Below the pieces are notes generated by a model. That model saw only the letters and a list, made by a program, of their open reading frames with translations, did no database searches and was not told the DNA's origin. Of a DNA stretch of 19,548 bases, positions 14,335 to 19,548 are shown piece after piece. This DNA is from Negativicutes bacterium (GTDB lineage Bacteria > Bacillota_C > Negativicutes > Acidaminococcales > Acidaminococcaceae). The stretch's first letter is position 1; every line of letters starts with the position of its first letter. The stretch spans positions 1-19,548 of the forward strand of contig RZYP01000027.1 in the NCBI GenBank assembly GCA_009930275.1, in the 5' to 3' direction. The translations under genes and the position numbers were made by a program.

Positions 14335-15582
14335 ATGATAACTAGTATTGCAGCATCTCATGCGAAAGGCAAATCTGCACAAGATAATATATTTGGAGCT
14401 AATTCCGCAGCTGTAGCGGCTGCTGCCAAATATGGAACAGATAAAGTTACTAACGCTACTATAGGCGCTATTCTTGATGAAGAAGAAAAATTAGTTTGTT
14501 TGCCAACCGTAGAAAAGGTACTTCGCGGGTTGCCAACCAACGAGCTTATTGCATATGCTCCTATTTCAGGTTTGCCGTCTTATCTTGAATGCGTATTAGA
14601 CGCAGCTTTTGGTGCATCTCGTCCGAACGGTTATATCGATGCTGTTGCAACTGCTGGCGGTACTGGTGTAATTCACCATGCTGTTTGGAATTATATGGAA
14701 AAAGGCGACACGGCTCTCACCTCTGACTGGTACTGGGGTCCATATAAAGTTATTTGCCGTGACATGGAAAGACAATTGGATACTTATAAGATGCTTGATG
14801 AGAACAATAGATATAATTTACCGGCTTTGAAAGCCAAGGTAAATGAAATTCTTGCTAAGCAAAGCAGCTTACTTCTTATTATTAACACGCCGGCACATAA
14901 TCCAACCGGCTATAGCTTGAGCGACTCTGATATGGACGGCGTAATTTCGATTCTAAATGAGGCAATTGCCGGTACTGATAAAACAGTTACGCTTCTGCTT
15001 GACATCGCCTACTTGGATTATGCGGGAGAAAAAGAAGAGGTTCGCACTATTTTCAAGAAGATTTCCAATTTGCCGGAAAACATTCTGACCATAGTAGCTT
15101 ACAGCATGTCTAAAGGTTTCACGATGTATGGGCAAAGAACTGGCGCAATGATAGGTGTTTCTGCCAGCAAAGAAGTCATTGAAGAATTTGCTGCTATCAA
15201 TCAATATTCTTCACGCGCTACCTGGTCTAACATCAATCGTCCGTCCATGGTAACATTAGCTAAGGTTTACCGCGACTCTGAGCTTTTATCAGCCGTTGAA
15301 AAAGAAAGAGCATATTACTACGGCATGATTAAGGCTCGTGCCGATTTGTTTACAAAGGAAGCAGAAGAGTGCGGACTGAAGATGCTGCCTTATGTTGCAG
15401 GTTTTTTCATTTCCATCCCGGCGAAGAATCCTGGTGCTGTATGTGATAAGCTCCATGATGACAATATTTTTGCTGTACCGCTTGCCGCGGGCGTAAGAGT
15501 AGCTGTTTGTGCTGTTCCGTTACATAAAATAAAGGGAATGGCAGCTAAAATTAATGCAGCTATGAAAAGCGTTGGTGAATAA
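14335..15582 (+). CDS. Class I/II PLP-dependent aminotransferase (aspartate/aromatic type)
   Basis: Fold-type I aminotransferase of 415 residues. Recognisable parts are N-A-T-I-G near the N-terminus, Y-A-P-I-S-G-L-P for substrate docking, T-A-G-G-T-G-V-I for the cofactor phosphate, H-N-P-T-G (N189), D223 and Y226 for the pyridine ring, the Schiff-base lysine K260 in S-M-S-K-G-F-T-M-Y-G-Q-R-T-G, and a late arginine R388 (G-V-R-V) for the substrate carboxylate. The S-x-S-K-x(4)-Y-x-x-R motif resembles aspartate/aromatic aminotransferases. Neighbouring aspartokinase suggests amino acid metabolism of the aspartate family, but the gene has its own promoter, so that link is weak. Substrate cannot be fixed from sequence. 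AGGGGGAAG at 14319-14327 supports ATG 14335. Confidence 0.88.
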   Translation: MITSIAASHAKGKSAQDNIFGANSAAVAAAAKYGTDKVTNATIGAILDEEEKLVCLPTVEKVLRGLPTNELIAYAPISGLPSYLECVLDAAFGASRPNGYIDAVATAGGTGVIHHAVWNYMEKGDTALTSDWYWGPYKVICRDMERQLDTYKMLDENNRYNLPALKAKVNEILAKQSSLLLIINTPAHNPTGYSLSDSDMDGVISILNEAIAGTDKTVTLLLDIAYLDYAGEKEEVRTIFKKISNLPENILTIVAYSMSKGFTMYGQRTGAMIGVSASKEVIEEFAAINQYSSRATWSNINRPSMVTLAKVYRDSELLSAVEKERAYYYGMIKARADLFTKEAEECGLKMLPYVAGFFISIPAKNPGAVCDKLHDDNIFAVPLAAGVRVAVCAVPLHKIKGMAAKINAAMKSVGE

Positions 15583-15589
15583 TGCAAAT

Positions 15590-15630
15590 AAAAACCCGGA
15601 ACTATTAAACAGTTCCGGGTTTTTTATTTT
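15590..15630. terminator. Bidirectional rho-independent terminator between convergent genes
   Basis: 14-bp stem 15590-15603 / 15611-15624 (AAAAACCCGGAACT and complement) with a 7-nt loop and T-rich tails on both strands. It lies between the aminotransferase (stop 15582, + strand) and the carboxyltransferase (stop 15632, - strand), so it probably serves both. Confidence 0.92.
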
Positions 15631-15631
15631 A

Positions 15632-16978
15632 TCAACGGTGTTTTTTGAAATAAGATAAAGCAACGTCAGGGAAGAGCGCATAAGACAAGATGTCTTCAAT
15701 GGAAACATTAGGGAAGCCCGCACTGGAAAGTTCTTTTGTAAGCGAATCCAATTGCGGTTGAATATCGTCTGCAGGTCGATGGTCAATCGGTTGTTCGTTA
15801 CCAATTATAAGTTTCTTTATTTCGGGTGAAATTGGCGCTGGTGTGCGGCCGTATTTGCCTCGTACCAGGTCCTTTACCTGTGTCGGGATCATTTTGTAAC
15901 GACCGATTGTAACATTAAGTACGGCCATAGAACCGATAATTTGACTTGTGGGAGTTACTAAAGGAGGATACCCTAAATCAGCACGGACTTTAGGCATTTC
16001 TTCTAAAAACTCCGCATATTTATCAGCAGCGCCTAATTCTTTCATTTGGTTAATTAAGTTTGACAACATACCGCCAGGTATTTGGAAGGAAAGAACCTTT
16101 GGATCAATAGAAAGATTAGTATTTAGGTTAAAGTCAGAAGCAAGCTTCTTTTTAACATCATTAAAATAATCTGCTAATGTACCGAAGGCTTCAAGTTTGA
16201 TACCCGTATCACGTTCATTGCCAATTAAGGCTGCGACCATCGATTCTGTTGGCGGTTGGCTTGTTGTGCCAGAGAAAGGAGATAGGGCAGTATCAATTAT
16301 ATCGACGCCTGCTTCTATGGCTTTTAAATAAGTCATAGAGGCCATGCCGCTTGTGTAGTGGGAATGAATTTCAATTGGAACATTAATCTTACTCTTAAGA
16401 GTAGACACAAGGTTATAAGCTGGATATGGAGCCAATAGGCCGGCCATATCCTTGATGCAGATAGAGTCGGCACCCAACTCGATAAGATCCTCGGCAACCT
16501 TAAGGAAGTCCTCGTCTTTATGGTAAGGACTGATAGTATAGACAAGAGCACCTTGAACATGAGCACCGGCATTCTTGGCTGCTTTCATTGCGCACTTAAG
16601 GTTGCGCACATCGTTCAGGGCGTCAAAAACTCTGATTATGTCTACGCCATTGGCAACCGAACGTTTTACAAATTCTTCTACGACGTCATCGGCATAGTGG
16701 TTGTAGCCAAGTATGTTTTGACCACGAAGCAGCATTTGCAGAGGTGTCTTTTTTAAATGTTGCTTTATTGTTCTTAAACGTTCCCAAGGATCTTCATCAA
16801 GAAAACGCAGGCAGGCGTCGAAAGTAGCTCCGCCCCAGGCTTCTAAAGCGTGATAGCCTATGTTGTCTAGTTGTTCAAGAACAGGAATCATTTCTTCTGT
16901 TCGCATTCTCGTTGCGGCCAATGATTGGTGCCCGTCACGAAGCGCTGTTTCTACAATTTTGACAGGTTTATTATTCAT
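15632..16978 (-). CDS. Carboxyltransferase subunit (OadA/PycB/transcarboxylase 5S type), no biotin domain
   Basis: HMGL-like TIM-barrel carboxyltransferase that moves CO2 between biotin and pyruvate/oxaloacetate. The 448-residue product has the metal-site motif A-L-R-D-G-H-Q-S (12-19), G-G-A-T-F-D, the carbamylated-lysine segment S-I-C-I-K-D-M-A-G (K176), and metal ligands H-S-H at 205-207, followed by the PYC/OADA conserved domain (Q-I-P-G-G-M-L-S-N-L). It ends at K-K-H-R with no biotinyl M-K-M segment, so the biotin carrier must be a separate protein. Alternatives are oxaloacetate decarboxylase alpha, pyruvate carboxylase B or transcarboxylase 5S. No partner subunits (OadB/G, biotin carrier) are adjacent. 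ATG 16978 is set by AGGAGG (16985-16990, complement); the frame is open upstream to 16996. Own promoter and shared terminator make it monocistronic. Confidence 0.9.
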   Translation of the reverse strand: MNNKPVKIVETALRDGHQSLAATRMRTEEMIPVLEQLDNIGYHALEAWGGATFDACLRFLDEDPWERLRTIKQHLKKTPLQMLLRGQNILGYNHYADDVVEEFVKRSVANGVDIIRVFDALNDVRNLKCAMKAAKNAGAHVQGALVYTISPYHKDEDFLKVAEDLIELGADSICIKDMAGLLAPYPAYNLVSTLKSKINVPIEIHSHYTSGMASMTYLKAIEAGVDIIDTALSPFSGTTSQPPTESMVAALIGNERDTGIKLEAFGTLADYFNDVKKKLASDFNLNTNLSIDPKVLSFQIPGGMLSNLINQMKELGAADKYAEFLEEMPKVRADLGYPPLVTPTSQIIGSMAVLNVTIGRYKMIPTQVKDLVRGKYGRTPAPISPEIKKLIIGNEQPIDHRPADDIQPQLDSLTKELSSAGFPNVSIEDILSYALFPDVALSYFKKHR

Positions 16979-17024
16979 AATTAGCCTCCTATACATTCAT
17001 AGTGTATACAGTATCCATAATATA

Positions 17025-17053
17025 ATTGTAGCATATTTGCTTTGCAATTCCAA
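17025..17053 (-). promoter_or_regulatory. Promoter of the carboxyltransferase gene
   Basis: On the complement, TTGGAA (17048-17053), a 17-nt spacer ending in TGC, and TACAAT (17025-17030): -35 plus extended -10. An alternative registration, TTGCAA-N17-TATATT, overlaps it a few bases downstream. A palindrome TGTATACA lies at 17004-17011, just after the expected transcription start. Confidence 0.75.
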
Positions 17054-17070
17054 TATAAATATGTTAGTTT

Positions 17071-17118
17071 GGAATAAGCATAAAAAAGCCGCCAATAGGC
17101 GGCTTTTTGACTTATTCC
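17071..17118 (-). terminator. Terminator of the penicillin-binding protein gene
   Basis: Inner stem AAAAAGCCGCC (17083-17093) / GGCGGCTTTTT (17098-17108) with a 4-nt loop, plus an outer 8-bp stem GGAATAAG (17071-17078) / CTTATTCC (17111-17118) separated by a small internal loop. Read on the complement the core ends in a T run. The outer arm includes the stop codon of the gene at 17112-17114. Confidence 0.9.
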
Positions 17119-19163
17119 TTTGTATTTAGTGAGGGATTTTTTGAAGTTTTTGTTTTACCGGAAGAAGTATCTGTTTTTGAAGAATCGTTGTTTTTACCAG
17201 GGAAAATCCTCTTGATAATGTTTGGGATTTTACCGGACTTGACATCCTTTTTTTCATTATCTTCTTTGATGATTTTTGGTTCTTTTGGAATTACAATACC
17301 AGGCGGCCTAACGAAATCACTGGCCGGAACATTGGCCAAAGCAACTGACATAAAGTCTCTCCAAATAGTAGCAGGCTCGTTAGCTCCTGTCATACGGTTT
17401 AGTGGTTCCCCGTTATCGTCGCCAATCCAGACGCAAGTCGAAAGATCGGGTGTAAAGCCCACGAACCAGGCATCCTTATAGTCACTGGTTGTACCGGTTT
17501 TGCCTGCGGCAGGTCGACCGATTGCTGCTCCGGTACCCGTTCCCCGTGTCATGACATCCCGCATCATATCGACTAAGAGATAGACACTTTTGGGATTAAC
17601 CACTTGATCTGGATTTACTTTGCTTTCATAAAGCACTTTCCCATTGCGGTCTACGACTTTTGTTATGGAGATGGGTTTGTTGTAGCTGCCGTTGTTTGCA
17701 AGAACAGCGAAAGCACTCGACATTTCGAGCGGCGTAACACCACGTGTCAGACCACCTAAGGCTAGTGCAAGATTGTTGTCGTTGGCACTGCCACTTGTTA
17801 CAAGAGAAGTAATACCCATTTTCTTGGCATAATCAATTACTGTAGAAGGGCCTACCTGCTTTGCCATGAGAATTGCCGGAATGTTATAAGAGTGAACTAA
17901 TGCTGTGCGCATGCTTACTTTTCCGTGCCACTTTTTATCATAGTTTTGAGGATTCCACTCTTTGGCAAAATCAAGTTCTTTATCTTCGATAATTGTCGCT
18001 GGTGAAAGGCCGCTATCGATAGCTGCTAGATAAACGAAAGGCTTAAAGGCTGATCCGGGCTGTCTTTCCGCAAGGACGGCGCGATTAAATTGATCAGTGC
18101 CACGGCCGCCAACCATAGCCTTGATATAACCGGTTTGCGGATCAACCGACACAATTGCAACCTGAGGTTGGACAAGCTTGTTAGCGTCAGTGTAATAATT
18201 AGGAAGGTTATCCAACGCATCGTTGGCTGCTTTCTGCATTTTAATATCAATAGTCGTATAAACTTTGAGTCCCTGCTTATAAACGGCGTCATAACCGTAT
18301 TTTTCAATGACTTGTTGTGTACAGTAATCGATAAAATATTTAATTGAATTTCTTTTGTTTACTGAGGTTGCGTATACAAGTTTTTCGGCTTTGGCTTCTT
18401 TGGCTTGCGCTGCTGAAATGAAACCATATTTCAGCATTTGATCCAAGACGACTTTTTGCCGTTCCAGTCCCGCTTTAGGATTGCTGAGAGGTGAATAGTA
18501 GTTAGGGCTTTTGGGCAAACCGGCAAGCATAGCACATTGGGCAAGTGAAAGATCTTTTACGTGTTTGCCAAAATAAGTGAGAGACGCACTTTCTACTCCA
18601 TAGGCACCCTGGCCAAAATAGATTTCATTTAAGTACATTTCCAGAATTTCTTGTTTAGTATATTTTTGCTCTAACTGAATCGCAATAAAGGCCTCTTGGA
18701 CTTTTCTACCTAAAGTACGTTCTTGACTTAAAAAGGCATTTTTTGCTAATTGCTGTGTTATAGAACTTCCGCCCTGAAGGTCAGAACCAAATATGTTCGA
18801 AACAAAAGCACGGGCTATTCCTCTAAAATCAATACCGGAGTGGTCGTAAAAACGTATGTCTTCGACAGCAATGAAAGCGTTTTGCAAATTCTTTGGGACT
18901 TGGTTTATTGCTACTGGGATCCTATCTTCTTCAGAATCCGTGGTTGAAAGCAGTTCTCCTTTGTTGTCATAGAACTGGGAGGCAGCAGGTTGCACTATAT
19001 CTTTGCTTAGAAAATCTGATGGGGCGAATTTGGCAAAAAGAAAAAAACCCGCAACCAGTACTGCGCAAACGGCAATTAGGGTAATAAACAAGGAGATGAT
19101 CTTATTCATGACAGACCTCTTTTTTTTAGTATTTTTTGTTTGTTGGTTGTTATTTTTGTTCAT
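17112..19163 (-). CDS. Class A penicillin-binding protein (PBP1A-like, bifunctional)
   Basis: Polymerises and cross-links peptidoglycan outside the cytoplasmic membrane. The 683-residue product has a basic cytoplasmic tail (1-21), one membrane anchor (about 22-45), a GT51 transglycosylase domain (about 60-235) with catalytic E101 in E-D-I-R-F-Y-D-H and G-G-S-S-I-T-Q-Q-L-A-K-N, and a transpeptidase domain (about 330-610) with S371-A-F-K374, S425-Y-N427 and K555-T-G-T558. The C-terminal tail (about 617-683) is Pro then Lys/Ser/Thr rich and probably disordered. ATG 19163 was chosen because AAAGGGAA lies at 19171-19178 on the complement with good spacing; a TTG at 19169 in frame is less likely. 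Own promoter and terminator; it is transcribed away from the presumed rRNA operon. Symbol pbp1A/mrcA/ponA cannot be fixed. Confidence 0.95.
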   Translation of the reverse strand: MNKNNNQQTKNTKKKRSVMNKIISLFITLIAVCAVLVAGFFLFAKFAPSDFLSKDIVQPAASQFYDNKGELLSTTDSEEDRIPVAINQVPKNLQNAFIAVEDIRFYDHSGIDFRGIARAFVSNIFGSDLQGGSSITQQLAKNAFLSQERTLGRKVQEAFIAIQLEQKYTKQEILEMYLNEIYFGQGAYGVESASLTYFGKHVKDLSLAQCAMLAGLPKSPNYYSPLSNPKAGLERQKVVLDQMLKYGFISAAQAKEAKAEKLVYATSVNKRNSIKYFIDYCTQQVIEKYGYDAVYKQGLKVYTTIDIKMQKAANDALDNLPNYYTDANKLVQPQVAIVSVDPQTGYIKAMVGGRGTDQFNRAVLAERQPGSAFKPFVYLAAIDSGLSPATIIEDKELDFAKEWNPQNYDKKWHGKVSMRTALVHSYNIPAILMAKQVGPSTVIDYAKKMGITSLVTSGSANDNNLALALGGLTRGVTPLEMSSAFAVLANNGSYNKPISITKVVDRNGKVLYESKVNPDQVVNPKSVYLLVDMMRDVMTRGTGTGAAIGRPAAGKTGTTSDYKDAWFVGFTPDLSTCVWIGDDNGEPLNRMTGANEPATIWRDFMSVALANVPASDFVRPPGIVIPKEPKIIKEDNEKKDVKSGKIPNIIKRIFPGKNNDSSKTDTSSGKTKTSKNPSLNTKE

Positions 19164-19220
19164 ATGCAACTTCCCTTTATAATGTAGATAATTTCAAACA
19201 TTTAATTTTAATCAATAGCT

Positions 19221-19250
19221 ATTATATCACATCCATGACCAATATTCGAA
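19221..19250 (-). promoter_or_regulatory. Promoter of the penicillin-binding protein gene
   Basis: On the complement, extended -10 TGATATAAT (TATAAT at 19221-19226) with a weak -35 TTCGAA (19245-19250) 18 nt upstream. It gives a leader of about 50 nt before the ribosome site. Two adjacent palindromes cover the -35 (see 19243-19263). Confidence 0.7.
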
Positions 19251-19263
19251 TACGCAAGCGTAT
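19243..19263. repeat. Two abutting palindromes over the pbp promoter -35
   Basis: TATTCGAATA (19243-19252) is a perfect palindrome and ATACGC-AA-GCGTAT (19250-19263) is a 6-bp inverted repeat with a 2-nt centre; they overlap by 3 nt. Position over a -35 element suggests operator sites, but no known regulator is assigned. Confidence 0.5.
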
Positions 19264-19283
19264 AAAGATGTTTTCGTGATTAA

Positions 19284-19313
19284 GTTATTAATGAAAATAT
19301 TGTATTTAATAAC
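19284..19313. repeat. AT-rich inverted repeat between divergent promoters
   Basis: GTTATTAA (19284-19291) and TTAATAAC (19306-19313) form an 8-bp inverted repeat with a 14-nt loop. It lies just upstream of the first rightward promoter, where AT-rich UP-element-like sequence would be expected, so it may be simply part of that. Confidence 0.4.
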
Positions 19314-19322
19314 ACTCGGGGG

Positions 19323-19351
19323 TTGCGCATTTTATAAAAAATGGATATACT
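19323..19351 (+). promoter_or_regulatory. Upstream rRNA-type promoter P1
   Basis: TTGCGC (19323-19328), 17-nt spacer, TATACT (19346-19351), preceded by AT-rich sequence. Tandem with P2 97 nt downstream, as usual for rRNA operons in Firmicutes. Confidence 0.75.
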
Positions 19352-19360
19352 ATGTAGGCA

Positions 19361-19392
19361 ACGTTTTATTGTGCTATGCAGAGGTAAAACGT
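19361..19392 (+). repeat. Hairpin in the P1 leader
   Basis: ACGTTTTA (19361-19368) pairs with TAAAACGT (19385-19392) across a 16-nt loop. It falls between P1 and P2, so only transcripts from P1 would contain it. No T run follows, so it is not a terminator. Confidence 0.5.
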
Positions 19393-19419
19393 GCTGTCAA
19401 AAAAAGTTCAAAAGAGGGC

Positions 19420-19448
19420 TTGACTAGGCGATGAAGTTGTAATATACT
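19420..19448 (+). promoter_or_regulatory. Downstream rRNA-type promoter P2
   Basis: TTGACT (19420-19425), 17-nt spacer, TATACT (19443-19448): near consensus. It reads toward the right edge with no protein gene following within the window. Confidence 0.85.
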
Positions 19449-19548
19449 ATACAAGTCGTCAAGAGCGGCAGCAAGCAAGATCCTTGAAAACTGAATAAAA
19501 CCAAAAACGAATGTGCGGGTCGAATCGCAAGATTTGACCGAGTCAATT
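19449..19548 (+). other. rRNA operon leader with boxA-like element; 16S gene expected past the edge
   Basis: After P2 the sequence has no open frame or ribosome site. At 19479-19495 it carries a boxA-like antitermination element with the core CCTTGAAAACTGAA, typical of Gram-positive rRNA leaders. The 16S 5' sequence itself (AGAGTTTGATC type) is not reached, so the rRNA assignment is inferred from promoters and boxA. Together with the promoters and palindromes listed above this accounts for the 385-nt gene-free stretch 19164-19548. Confidence 0.7.

Noticed and set aside
19449..19548. Start of the 16S rRNA gene within the window
   Set aside because: The conserved 5' 16S sequence is absent up to base 19548; only leader sequence is present.
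1..19548. CRISPR arrays, insertion sequences, phage genes, tRNA genes
   Set aside because: No regularly spaced direct repeats, transposase-like frames, terminal inverted repeats or cloverleaf-like tRNA sequence was recognised on either strand.

Overview
The window looks like chromosomal DNA of an anaerobic member of the Firmicutes. The best guess is a Negativicutes (Acidaminococcaceae/Phascolarctobacterium-like) genome. This rests on several things: a class III (anaerobic, glycyl-radical) ribonucleotide reductase, a stand-alone biotin-independent carboxyltransferase (OadA/PycB type), type IV pilus/type II secretion-like pseudopilins, strong AGGAGG-type ribosome binding sites, and an rRNA leader carrying a Gram-positive-type boxA. 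The taxon is an inference; no rRNA gene lies inside the window.

Layout, left to right. (1) 2-2845, + strand: the 3' part of nrdR, then nrdD and nrdG (anaerobic dNTP synthesis), closed by a rho-independent terminator. (2) 2944-7653, + strand: a tightly packed, overlapping pilus/secretion-like operon. It holds a PilC/GspF platform protein, a GspG-like major pilin, three GspH/I/J-like prepilins, a GspK/PilX-like protein with a beta-solenoid-like C-terminus, and a secreted protein ending in a chagasin-type (I42) cysteine-protease-inhibitor domain. A 17-bp-stem terminator follows. (3) 7780-12909, + strand: zapA, a large U32-family protein (RlhA/YdcP-like) and mutS2, the first two joined by a TAATG overlap. 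(4) 13040-15582, + strand: aspartokinase, with a convincing internal start for a separate regulatory beta subunit, then a class I/II aminotransferase. Each has a recognisable promoter. (5) 15632-19163, - strand: oadA-like carboxyltransferase and a class A penicillin-binding protein, each with its own promoter and terminator. (6) 19164-19548: the divergent control region, holding the pbp promoter on the - strand and two tandem, near-consensus promoters reading right, with a boxA-like leader. A 16S rRNA gene probably starts just beyond the window edge.

Most of the window is conserved housekeeping sequence. The points most worth a second look are: an NrdD that appears to end before the canonical glycyl-radical motif although its activase gene is intact; the chagasin-domain protein and the solenoid-tailed GspK-like protein in the pilus operon; and the internal translation start in aspartokinase. 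No CRISPR array, insertion sequence, phage gene or tRNA was seen.
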